A DNA stretch of 64,000 nucleotides from Balanoglossus misakiensis (Eukaryota > Hemichordata), in contig CM082587.2 in NCBI GenBank assembly GCA_040954595.2, positions 4,526,001 to 4,590,000 on the forward strand. Direction: 5' to 3'. Every line of letters starts with the position of its first letter. Position 1 is the stretch's first letter. Both the position numbers and the translations under genes were made by a program. Below, piece after piece: positions 49,801-60,379 of this stretch. The notes under the pieces were generated by a model. That model ran no database searches. It saw only the letters and a program-made list of their open reading frames with translations, and was not told the DNA's origin.

Positions 49801-52800
49801 GTTGAATGACTGAAAATGCAAAGTTATAACAAACTAAAACATATGTTAATTCTTAGTGTAGAGGTGTATGATAAACCAGTTGATGAAAACTGTGTGACAT
49901 ACATTCACTGATTAGATTGTCATTTTCCTGTTCCCCATAGCCATGTAATGCATGTATATCTGGAGTGCCTGAATGCCTGGCATTGGCTACTGTATATGGT
50001 TTACATGCCATTGCTGAAAACTGTCTCAGGTAAGAAATTCACAAAAACGCTCCCTTCTGTTCTTGGTTGATATAACTCGGAGGAATCACATGTAACTGTT
50101 TCTACATCCCCCTCCCCCATGATTTATTCCCCATGTTTTCATTAGCCGCGCAAGTCTGTATATTGGCTGTGTCTAAGTCTTGTAATGTGTGGTGGCATGC
50201 TTTTTAGGTATGGCCACTGAAGTAAAAATCTGTGATTGGATAGATCTCCACTTTCCATGGTGTTAAACTGTAGCTAAATTTGCATGTCTGACCATGCATG
50301 GTGCCATTAATGTGGTTCTTTCTCCTGCAATGTTACAGGTGGATTGCAAAGCACCTGGACAAAGTGTGGTGTACCAAGGCCTTTGTCACGCAATCTCAGG
50401 AAATTCTTGAGCATTCCTACGACTTCGCCATCAGTAGCCTGGTAAGTGACAGCAAAAAACTTAAAAGACACAGCGTACTCAGAAGTCTGATATTTTATTT
50501 CCACTCAACATTGTTTTCGGCATTCGTCTCATCAGTCTTCATCTCTTAATTCTTTCCCAGTGTCAAGATAACGCTGTTGCCATGGCAATGCAGTGCGACA
50601 AGCTGTTGACCAGCCTTCCTCACGTCAAATGGGTGGAGCCAGTCCATCACCTAGCAACAAGTTTACACACGTCATGCGTGGGATACATCGTTGACAATTT
50701 TTGTACTATCATCAATCACGAAACATTTGCAATTTTACTTTCCGTAAGTTCTGATGATATGCTATTTTCAACATGATTCCCAGTTCTGTTGCCATGATTT
50801 AAATTGTGTACCTTTTGAAATTCTTTAAAACTTTTCAGAGAACAAAGGCAACCCAATCTCAGCCAAGGGCAATTCTAGGAATAGTCAATAGTAACAAAAG
50901 AACAAATTTCCTTCACACGCCCTGTGGAATGTGTTTGTATGAATATTGATTCAAGCATGTATCCTCAATTTCCTCCCCTTTTCTCCCCTCAGGGTATGGC
51001 ATGGAGTGCCACTCTTGTAGAAGCCATTTTCAACACTGCCATTGATCGCCTTACAGTAGACAATGCTTGCAAGATGTTCATAGCCATCAATTCACTGAAG
51101 GGACGATCAGAGTTTCAAGACTGGAATGAGGTGAGTCAGAAACAAAATTTTGGTGTTGCATTTTTCTTCCAAAAGGAACTGTCTACTTTTCTGTGTCACC
51201 GATTTTATGCTCATCCCCAATATGAGTCTCCCCCAAAAGATCTCATGAAGCTAATTTTTCATTTCGTTTCTTCTTTTGCAGGACATAGTCGACATGGTGA
51301 ACAAGGCTTATACAAACACACTGAATTACGTAGTGAACAATGTTAACTACCTTTTACACTCAAAAGAATGGCATCTCATTCCTGATGATCTCAGAGATAA
51401 AATAAAAAAAGGCAAGTGCATACATTTATTGGATGTAATACTACGCCAGTGTTGATGCAACTTGCAGATTTTGTAATCTTATGAAACTGGTTGATTACTT
51501 TCAGATGCAATTTTTGTAGACGACTCCAAAAGGATGCCAGCACCCAGACCACTTCTGACCAGCTCTATTGCTGTAAGTTTGCAATTTTTGTCTCTTTCTT
51601 TATTCCATGGTAGATTTTTATCAGTTGCGCACTGCAGAAGAAAGGTCACTCTGTGTTAATCAGGGAAATATTTGAGAACGAACCTTTAACAACTGTGGTA
51701 TGTCTTTGTAGGGAACCCAGGCAGTCTCTGCAGTACCCAAGAGACCCAGCAGATTGCCCACATCCTTACGAAAAAGCACCACTGCTAGCACAGCAGAGAA
51801 GCAACCCGTCAGACCCAAAACTGCCATACCTGTGGTCAACAAGACCAGGCCCAGTAGCATTCCGTCGCCGAAGCCCACCAGGTCCCGGACCGCGGCCGTC
51901 CCGGAAAAGCAGGCGAAGGAACGCCAGTACAGCTTCCGGCAGCCCAGGTTGGCGACCGCGAACAGGGCTGAGCAGAGAGCCGAGAGGAACTCGACCAACG
52001 CCGCAGAGACAAGAATCACAGCACCAGCCACCAGGCCGTCGACGCTCGCGACCAAATCCCCGACCGGGATGAAGCAGGGCGAGGATAAGCCAGTCGGAAG
52101 GCATTCAACGCGTAGGCCGGCTAGTGCCAGTCCCACGGTGCTCCGGTCGACCAAGTACACGGCGCCGGCGGTCAAGAGCCCCACGAGTCCGACGGACAAC
52201 CGGCCGAGCAGACACCCGGCCAGGACTTTTGTCAGATCGCAGAGCGACGGCGTGAAAGAGCGGCTGTTGAATCGCTCGCAGGCCGCGAATGCCGACGCGG
52301 ATAAGAAAGAAAATATCGTGAATTCCTCCAGTAGGGAAACGACCCCCCGAATCAAATCAAATTTGCGCAGTCCCACGAAATTCACGCGGAGCAGGATAAC
52401 GAGCCCTCGGAAAGAACTGCCCGATGAGAGAGACGCTATTGTTAGTCCCGTCAGGGGGGTGCATGGCAGTGCCCACCCTCAACAGCCGAATTCAGGTTCT
52501 TTCAGAGCGCCGCATGCGGGCATCCAACCACAATACTCGAATTCCGGTGCCAGACCGAAAGTGCCGCCCAGTCCCAAATCGTTCAGGAGTACGCGAGCCA
52601 CCGAGAGACACAGCCCGGAGAAACTGGGAGAGCAGCGGATGGAAGTGGAAGGGAATTTCACCAGGCACAGCCGGGAGTCCGGTTCCACCTCCATGCGGTA
52701 CTCGTTCTCCGGACAGCGCTCCAGCACCCGGCAGAGCAGAGCGCCGTCCGGGGATGCCGGGGACGCGCAGGAGCACAGGCAGGCGTCGTCATCCTGGAGG

Positions 52801-53403
52801 CGGGAAGGCTCGTTGAGGCAGAGGGAGAGAGTTGTGTCGCCACGGAAGCAGGACGCGAGCGACGCCGAGTCCGGCCACTTCTCGCGCGAAAGTTCGATGT
52901 ACAGCAGCGCCAGTGACTATTCCTATCAGGAGCACTTGATCCGACCCTCGACGACGCCCGACTCGCTTTACGAACCCAGCGAGCTGCAGTCGCCCCGGCA
53001 GTTGAGATCGCCCGTGTCGCCGGGGAGGCTGTCGCAGTCCCCCGCCGACGGAGAGCCGCAGATTAAGACGAGACACCGGAACAGCTGGAGGAGATACCAG
53101 GGCTCTGACGCCAGTGGTCACCAAACCAACAGAGACAATGCAAAGTTGCGATACAACGAATCCCCAGAAGAGAGGGCCACGCGAGCCACGCCCTTGACGA
53201 CGCCCGAGATGCACGATTGCAGCATCAACAGTTCCAGCTCGCCGGGCTCGTCCCCAGGATCTCCAGGTAGAAAACTAGGCACCAGAACCAGGCCCAGGTC
53301 TGGCATTCCCAGACCCATTACAACTCCCAGCCCAACCATTGGGCTGCAGGCACATTACTCCCCACCAGACACATACACACCTGAGAGAACTTTTCTGAAA
53401 TGA
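40885..53403 (+). CDS. BTBD8: BTB/POZ domain-containing protein 8
   Basis: Thirteen exons: 40885-40997, 46959-47144, 47485-47976, 48178-48267, 48441-48521, 49661-49757, 49941-50029, 50339-50441, 50561-50743, 50993-51130, 51282-51411, 51505-51572, 51712-53403; 3462 nt, 1153 residues. A first BTB-like segment (about 38-100: ADIILVAGGEHLLSHKIML, RVPEFFNYF) is followed by an acidic linker (about 110-240), then a second BTB domain (about 248-345: STDITLRVEDKKIRAHR, AMLCGGWAESS, ALFYIYGGVMED, QMSDMYGLDGLKD) and a BACK-like helical region to about 560 (RWIAKHLDKVW, LPHVKWVEP, CVGYIVDNF). These match human BTBD8 in order. Residues 591-1153 are one GC-rich exon coding a basic, Ser/Pro/Arg-rich, disordered tail with three S/TxIP motifs. 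The vertebrate protein (with its KIAA1107/APache tail) is longer and linked to AP-2 endocytosis; whether this tail does the same is unknown. A stop (TAA, 40813) precedes the ATG in frame. Exon 11 uses a GC donor. Confidence 0.9.
41041..41109. mobile_element. 69-bp foldback (MITE-like) element with flanking 7-bp duplication
   Basis: Arms of about 29-33 bp at 41041-41069 and 41077-41109 are reverse complements apart from a three-base insertion in the right arm; the loop is about 7 bases. The ends are CTAGCCTGG and CCAGGCTAG. GAACAAC is present immediately to the left (41034-41040) and immediately to the right (41110-41116), as expected of a target-site duplication. No coding capacity. Could alternatively be a simple hairpin; the flanking repeat favours insertion. 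Confidence 0.7.
41173..41316. mobile_element. 144-bp foldback element with nested internal hairpin
   Basis: Terminal arms at 41173-41205 and 41285-41316 are reverse complements with one extra G in the left arm. Ends are CACAGTCGCATGG and CCATGCGACTGTG. Inside are a second hairpin (ACACAGTAAAA and TTTTACTGTGT, about 41211-41236) and repeated GTATATAC / CGATCGCC units. TTTTACA lies directly left of the element and again one base to its right, a possible 7-bp target duplication. Non-coding. Confidence 0.7.
44520..44531. repeat. Poly-G tract in BTBD8 intron 1
   Basis: Run of about 11 G at the start of this line of sequence; low complexity only. Confidence 0.8.
47994..48015. repeat. G-rich tract in BTBD8 intron 3
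   Basis: A run of 12 G followed by GGGAGGGAGGGGG, just downstream of the exon 3 donor. It has four or more G-runs and could form a G-quadruplex in the pre-mRNA. Other G/C homopolymers in the window lie at 20570-20582 and 60554-60568. Confidence 0.75.
48573..48602. repeat. (GAAT)n microsatellite in BTBD8 intron 5
   Basis: Seven tandem GAAT units about 50 bp after the exon 5 donor. Confidence 0.9.
49140..49255. promoter_or_regulatory. Cluster of three X-box-like palindromes in BTBD8 intron 5
   Basis: ATTACCATGGCAAT (49140-49153), GTTGCCATGGCGAT (49201-49214) and GTTACCATGGTTGC (49242-49255) within 116 bp. All resemble the RFX dyad GTTRCCATGGYAAC. A fourth copy, GTTGCCATGGCAAT, falls in coding exon 9 (50576-50589). 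Confidence 0.45.
51412..51413 (+). other. GC 5' splice site of BTBD8 intron 11
   Basis: Exon 11 ends in AAAAAAAG followed by GCAAGT; the acceptor is TTTCAG at 51501-51504. This junction gives phase 1 and the continuous reading DAIFVDDSKRMPAPRP into exons 12 and 13. The neighbouring GT gives phase 2 and loses the frame of the 563-codon last exon. Confidence 0.8.
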
Positions 53404-54010
53404 GTACGGCCACCCCCCAGAATCTCTGTGGATAGATAAGTCCAATCATTAGATATGGCCAACTGGGCCATACCAATGACAGAAGGAGATGAACAGCATA
53501 GACAGCTCATACAAATAAAAAAAAATGTCTCTTTCATCTCCTTTTGGCCAAGTGGAAATTTATAGCAGTAATTGTCCCTTCTCTTTGGAGAAAAAGAGAA
53601 GGTTAATTGTTTTGCATGATTGTGTGTTATATGTAGAGTGATGACCAAACATTGGTTGAAGGAAAAGATATACATCATTCCATAATAATCACAAGCAAAT
53701 ATCTAATTTGTTGATGTATGAGAAGGCCAGTTCCAAACCAAAAACATATCTCCATTTATAGATGATTTACAACAAAACTTTATTGAAAGTGCAAATATTT
53801 TTTGGGGAAAATGTATTCCACTAATTTGAAGATATTCTAGTTTCAGAGTAAAGTCAAAAGAGCCAAGTCTGTATTTATCCCGCTTATATAAGACCCCATT
53901 CACCGACTGACAATCCAATATCATGTCTTAACCTACTTACTGTGTGTTTTCCCTTTCCAGAACCCAAAACCAGCTCAATGCTGAAAGCCAATAATAACCA
54001 AGCTGTGTAA
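53267..54010 (+). other. Possible alternative 3' end of BTBD8
   Basis: Inside the last exon CTCCAG/GTAGAA (exon end 53266, phase 1) can pair with the acceptor CCTTTCCAG (last base 53960). The downstream exon then reads in frame EPKTSSMLKANNNQAV and stops with TAA at about 54008-54010. This would replace the last 45 residues, including the SGIP motif, with 16 others. Both versions are open; which is used cannot be told from sequence. Confidence 0.35.
53514..53519 (+). terminator. Candidate poly(A) signal of BTBD8
   Basis: AATAAA about 110 nt after the stop at 53401-53403, followed by an A-run. If the alternative last exon is used, a later signal would be needed. Confidence 0.4.
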
Positions 54011-57000
54011 TGTACATGTACTGATTCAGCCAATCAGGAGAGTGGTTTTATTTTGGTTTTGGTGAGTGGATGATGAGGTTGTCATCCAATCAGATCATTT
54101 GTTGCATAACTCCTCAAGCTATACAAATTTATTCTCCTGTTTCTCGTGCATCTCATATCTTTTCTCAGCAATGCAAAAATCTACCATAAAAACTGCCGAA
54201 CATTTCTTTGAGAGAAACACAAATCTATACATTTCTGCCATTAGAAAAACACAATATACTAGTAGTTAACTGTACTGTTTCTTGACAATCTTATGAAATG
54301 ACTGTCATACCAACGATGACATTGCTTAAGGGTGAAGGTTAAGGTTACAGCCATGTTTCAAATCGCTTTCTCAAAGCAACTATTCGTTCATGATCACGAG
54401 CTTGATATAAACCCTCTCGCCTTTTACTAAGTGGCTTCTACTCACCTGAAACTGAATGAAACCACGGGACATATTTCTTACAACATTTTTCATTAATTTA
54501 ACTTTTATTTCTCACCTCACTCATGCTGTTGCAAAACAAAGAATTTCATGTAGTGTAGCTGTAACAACTTAAATACACTAGACAATTCCTTCAATCAATC
54601 ACACATTTCACACTGATTTTCAAATACTGCGTAAACTATTACACCCACTGTGGTACCCTGATCACCCCCGTGGTCAGTTATACTTTGGACCAGTCTCCTG
54701 TTTTCAACTGTGAGGCTGGATACATGTACGGAGAAATGGGGATGACATGGTGACTGTCTTCGGATGTCAGTCAGTCCCTACAACAGAACAGCAGTTTTCA
54801 AGATCAGTATGGCAGATGCACGTTTCGCTCAGTATACAACAGAAACATTATCAAGACATCAGGCCAGTTCTGAGTGTGAAGAAGTCTTATATCATTGCAT
54901 ATTCAAAAGTTGACATTGCAGATATTTGTTCTTTTTTTTTATCAACATGCAAAGAAACACAGAAGCTGTAGTTAAGATTTCATATTAAGGTTACACATCA
55001 ATTTGTGTAGTGTGTGATTTACAGGGCCACATTTTCCAAGATATTAGTACTCTGCAAAACTGAATGATCCATAATTAACTGTAATGAATATATAATAGTA
55101 GAACTTCTGAACTCATCGATAATGTTCTGTGGCTAACTTGAACCCATTGAAAGTCCACGTTCTGTAAAGTTTTGTATTTGTAGTGAATCAGATTCAATTG
55201 ACCAATGAGGAACCAATAATATAAAGAAGTCTTATATTTGAAAGGCCATAATTTTCTATAACTGCCAAGGTTAAAGGTCAGCAGCCAAGCGTTCCCTTGT
55301 TCTGTTTGTCAGTCTGTAAAAACCTTCATGACATTTTTTTACAATTTCTTTGGATTTCAGTTTGTGTAAATATTGTCAGTATTTTTTTTTTTTTTGTACT
55401 TGATAGAAAGCCTGACAGGGTTGCAGTGTGGACTGCTGCAAGTTATGCAATGCACGGCTTTTAAGTTCTTCCTGATCAAAGTTGATTAGTAACCAGACAA
55501 CCGTGTGTTGTCGTGGGAACAACAAATGATAGCCAGGTTTTCTTTTCACAGCTTTTGTGTCCAGTTGGTCCAATTTGAATGCAAGATTTACGCCGTTCCA
55601 ACACCCAATTGCCAGTATCTGTATGAATGTTGGGTTTAGGTTTAGGGATGTGTGTGCCAATTTTCATGTGCTGTATAGCGCACTGGTGGTGAAAACACTA
55701 TGTTTTACTTGTGCAGGAAGACCAAACGAGAATGTGTTAGAACTGGCACTAAAATTGGCGCATACACTATTTTGTGCAATGTCCTGTTGTATAAATATAA
55801 TGCAATTACTCTGTGTATATTTTGTCGTAGCATGTAGGACAAATTTAGTCAACTACTATAATGCAATGTAAAATTCTGTCTTTCATGAATTGATGATGAA
55901 TCTTATATATATAATATTCAAATTGGTGCTTGATTTAAAAATAATATGGGTGATACTTGCCAAGTCCAGATAATGATCTAAAGCTTACATCTGTATCATT
56001 GTACATATTGAAGTCAGCTGTTTTGCAGATAAGATTGGAAAGTGCTACACTGTTAGGAAATCATAGAGTTTGACTCGACGTGAATCGACCAATAGAAACC
56101 ACGCTCACAAATTGCCTTATTTGTACAAAAAATATCCACCCTACACATTTGAAACTTTAAATTTTCATTGAACACACCCCTTGGTATCATCTCTTGGTGA
56201 AGCTTGCCCTCCCCACCCCAGCATCAATAGTTGGACGACTGGCATTGTTTCCCACAATGGTTTCTCTAGTCACAACCCTCCACAAACTTCTCCCAAAGGG
56301 GTGGCAGGTTTTCCTAATTGATAGCATGGTAATGGTCCTGTTCAAAAATTTACAGCGAGCGACAGATTTCATTGAGATTGTCTATAAAACAACGAAAACA
56401 CTGATTCTGTATGCATATATCTTCCTTACTGTACATGTACATAAGTTTTACAATCTCTGGCAGTATTTCAAGGAAAATATTTCCCTATAGAGGTACTCAG
56501 GTAGGCCTTCTTTCAAGACTATGCAGGAAACAGAGTACTAATTATGCATGTTATTTGCATACACATTCTGATTGGTTGTTCACTTGGCATGTCTGTCACT
56601 GTGCTTGTTTTACTTAGAAATGTAGCCATCCCCCACCCCACCCTACTCTAGTAAGGTAGTATCACCTTAGCAGTCAAATTTGGCTGGTTCTGTAGATATT
56701 AATGCATCGAGATTGAGGCTTTTTCTGCTTCAGAATAGTCATAATTCAACGGTAAAATTGCTGTTGGGTAATTTTCCAGTACAAGGTACAATCTCATGCA
56801 AAATGAGCCAGTTTTGTCACCACCCACCCCACCCCCAAACCATAAGCACAAACAAGTGCTTATATATTGCAAGTCATGAACACAAAGTGCATTTTACATG
56901 TTTTGATGAATAGAGGCATCCTGGCCATTAAATTATTTCAAAGAGAACTCTATACCATGTATGCATGGAGACAAAAATACTAGCTGTACGTGTATATGTT

Positions 57001-57235
57001 TTGTATAAAAAAATCTGGTGTATAAAATTTTGACGTTCTGTAATTTTGTATATTGAAGTATTGTCTGGTACAATGGGAAACGGTATTTGTCTGTTTAGTA
57101 AAGAATTTACAATTCATGTATTTGCATCTCTCTTTGTTGTGAAATAAAATTTAAAGGATTGAAATAACAGAAATGATGTATTTGTAGTACATGAAGTTGG
57201 ACTATCACAGAAAGAGACACATAAATTGGTTGTAA
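53520..57235. other. BTBD8 3' flank; no gene recognised
   Basis: About 3.7 kb, A+T-rich, apart from the possible alternative BTBD8 exon. Open frames such as 55557-55871 (plus) and 57107-57466 (minus) show no family resemblance. A T-run lies at 55383-55395. BTBD8 and CDK9 converge here, so the interval holds their 3' ends. Confidence 0.5.
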
Positions 57236-57239
57236 AAAA

Positions 57240-57245
57240 TTTATT
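57240..57245 (-). terminator. Candidate poly(A) signal of CDK9
   Basis: Minus-strand AATAAA about 0.9 kb after the CDK9 stop codon; 57246-58149 would then be the 3' UTR, where no other gene is seen. Confidence 0.35.
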
Positions 57246-58149
57246 CCGATGATTAAGTGTGTACCAGTAGATGTGAACATGACTTTAAAGAGAAATACAA
57301 AATAATGAGGTACCGTACGTGTCGTAGGAATGCTGACCACTGTACAAAATGTTGCTTCAAATTTTTTTCTCAAAAAAACTTTCATAACAGACTGCAGCAT
57401 AGATAACCGAGTAAAACACAAAGTAGAAAATTTCTGCGCTGAACAAAAAATGGGTCTCGTATCCAACAGGCATCCGTGAGAAAAGCAGGCAGATGAACAA
57501 CAGTAACAATCAACAATCTAACAAACATGATTTTAAAAGGGAGTCAATTTGAGGGTTTCTAACGATTTCTCTGAATCAGCCCTATACCTTCGCATGTAGT
57601 ATGGTATTGCATCAATTTTAATTAGTACACATACATGCACTGTTTGTCATGATTAATTAATGAAAACGTAACTGGTTTGTGGTCATTTGTTCAAAACCAA
57701 CGCTGTGGAGGCAGTATTCTTTGCAAATTAAGGGGAAAAAATTGCAGTAATGTATCCTCGAGTTTTTGAAAGCAACATTTTTGCTGTAAGTTTTACTTTT
57801 TTCTTTATGATGAGGTATTTGGTTCACTGAGTGTATGTCACCATCTGTAATGACAGAGGAAACGGCGCAATACAATGTACAAGTTTTTTGCTTGCTTCCT
57901 GCAAGTGGACAATGAACTAAACGTATACCAAAGTAATAAAAAGAAAACTGAACTCTAAGGTTCCACATAGCCTCACACACACAATTTGAATACTGTGTTT
58001 TGGCTAAATAGCAAGGTAAAACAGTTTTGCAGACAAGCTGCATGTCAACAGAAGCACATTGCAGAACCACTTTGATTGATGGACAGAGCATTCCACATGG
58101 TGAAGCAAGTATAATGATAGTCTTGATTACACTTGAGGTCATTATCGAG

Positions 58150-59941
58150 TTAGAACACCCTGTCGAAGGCAGCGTCGTTGGATGTGGTCGGCCTCTGCTG
58201 CTGCTGGGAGGCCTGGTGGCCCTGTTGACCGCCACCGAGATGGCGCCGCCTGGGCGGGGCCAGGTACTCGAACATGGACTGGTTGTGGGTGGACAGCATC
58301 TTGGCAAGACTGCACGGCATGGGGTCCGTCCAGAAAAAGTCATGGTTGAGCGCGGCGTCACTGTCGTACCGCTGCGTCGGGTCCAGGCACAGCAGCTTGT
58401 CGATCAAGTCCAGCGCCAGCGAGTCCTTCACGTACGCCTTGAGCCGCTCCTTGACCTTGCGTTTCTGTCCCTTGGGAAGTTCAAGTTTGTTGTACATTTC
58501 CAGATTCTCCACGGCGGGCCACGTGTCGGGCGCGATCGACCCGCACAGGTGGCTTATGAGAGTCAGCTGGTGTTGCTCCGTGTTCCCCTGCATGATGGGA
58601 CTGCGAGTCCACATCTCGGCGACTATGCACCCGGCGCCCCACGTGTCGATGGCAGGTCCGTAATTCCTCTCCCCGAGAAGCAACTCGGGCGGCCTGTACC
58701 ACAGAGTGACTACTCTATTCGTGTACCTGTTGGGTCCTTTAGTGTTGCTGAAGGCCCTGGCCAGCCCAAAGTCGGCCAGCTTGAGGACGCCGTTCTTGGT
58801 GATCAGTATATTGGCGGCCTTCATGTCCCGGTGCAGGACTTTATTGCAGTGGATGTAGTAGAGCGAGTTCAACAACTGTCTCATGACCTCCTTGATCTCC
58901 CCCAGGTTGAATTTCACGTTGGGGTTGCTCAGAAGTCCCGCCAGGTCGTGTTCACAAAACTCAAACACCAGGAAGATGCTGCCTTTGTACCTGTTGAACT
59001 GTGTTGCTGTGGTATGAAAGAAAACACACAAAACTATTATGAATAACATTATATTTGATTTAGATTCACAACAGTTAGTGTTAATTCTCTGTCTCACTGT
59101 CATACTGTTCATCATCCCCCTTGTACCTGTAGACACAAGCTAAATACTGCTTGAAGGGAAATGATGAATGTCATCAAACCATTTACCTATGTTCCATAAA
59201 TGCACAGGTTGTTTATCAGCTTTATCTAAAAGCAAATGATAAATATTTCAACTGACAGCAAAGGACTAAAACAATGTCAACAAGACCTATCTGCGAGAAC
59301 CAAGAACCGGGGACTGTGGCTTTAACCTCAGCAAACAGAACGGATTCTCAAGTACAGTATTGACTACCAATACCATACATCATCATGAAAACAATTTCAC
59401 TCTCACCTTTGGTGCGACATATTTCCAGTAGACTCACAACATTCTCATGTCGCAGTAGTTGAAGGATTTTTATCTCTCTCAGAGCAGTGATGGGAAACTG
59501 GTGGAAACAATGGAAGACGTGATGAAAACAAAATTTTAAAATGTTGCACTGGAACCAATGTGTAAGTTTTGTTGACAAGGCAACAATAGTATGAATGACA
59601 GTACACAGATTGACTTACTCCTTCTTTCTCGTTTTCCATGAGAACTTTCTTCAAGGCCACAACACGCCCTGTCCTTTTGTGTCGTGCTTTGAATACTTCC
59701 CTGTGAAATAAAGTAAGCAGTGTCAGTTCGCGCTTGTGTGTGGCAGAACGACCTTGCTGATCAAGCACATTTCAAGGTCATACATGTACATTGTGGTACT
59801 CATTTTCACTACTAGTACTGCTCTTCTCATAGGAACAACATCTTACCCGAACGTTCCCTGGCCAATCTTTGCTAACTTCTCATACTTAAGGACCTCGTCG
59901 CAGAATGGAAATTCCAAATTTTCCATTATATGGGGATTCAT
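58150..59941 (-). CDS. CDK9: Cyclin-dependent kinase 9 (P-TEFb catalytic subunit)
   Basis: Four exons: 59941-59847, 59700-59619, 59497-59407, 59006-58150; 1125 nt, 374 residues (human 372). With cyclin T this nuclear kinase phosphorylates the RNA polymerase II C-terminal domain, DSIF and NELF to release paused polymerase. Visible features in order: FPFCDEVLKYEKLAKIGQG (glycine loop, about 10-32), VALKKVLMENEKEG (catalytic Lys), the PITALRE helix after which the kinase was first named, FEFCEHDLAGLL (hinge), HRDMKAANIL (catalytic loop), ADFGLARAF, NRYTNRVVTLWYRPPELL (activation-loop Thr), MWTRSPIMQGNTEQHQL, LIDKLLCLDPTQRYDSD, and the tail SMFEYLAPPRRR ending in FDRVF. The Gln-rich tail segment is slightly longer than in vertebrates. 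All catalytic residues are present. It is divergent to STEEP1. Confidence 0.98.
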
Positions 59942-60379
59942 TTTGGAAAAATATCTAGGATTCGTCCCACAGCTAGTCTTCTCAAAGTTCCTCTACTCAA
60001 AATGGCGTCTTCCGGCGAAATGACCTACGACCTTGCTAAGAACCCTTAGCCTAATAGGAATTTTGACATGTATATTTTTAAAGAAACAACATGGGTATTT
60101 TTATATTATCTAGATAGCTATTCCTGTCAAACTTGATTTATTATAAGTGTCTGTCGCTAATTTTAAAGGTTTTTCAACATTTTAAACAAAATTACCAATT
60201 TTATTTATTGCTGGCTACACGGACGCCATTGAATATTCGGTGCCCTAAAGGGTACTCACAAATTGATGACGATTACACATCGTAGTTCCCGGAAATTTGC
60301 TAAATCCGTGGTAAGTGGGGAAATTAACCGTCTTGGTTGCGTAAATTGTGTCACCATTCCCGGAATATCATAATAAAAG
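59942..60379. promoter_or_regulatory. Bidirectional promoter between CDK9 and STEEP1
   Basis: Only 438 bp separate the two start codons, which point away from each other. ETS-type CTTCCGGC (60009-60016) lies next to AAAATGGCG (YY1-like), a second GACGCCATT lies near 60221, and a TTCCCGGAA dyad is at 60286-60294. No TATA box is evident. This is the usual make-up of a housekeeping bidirectional promoter; activity is inferred. Confidence 0.7.

Noticed and set aside
51660-52385. 241-residue open frame on the minus strand
   Set aside because: Antisense of the GC-rich last BTBD8 exon, hydrophobic and without splice context; high GC removes stops in several frames.
58027-59046. 339-residue open frame on the plus strand
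   Set aside because: It is exactly antisense to the large CDK9 exon, whose minus-strand frame is unmistakably a kinase; the openness follows from its codon bias.
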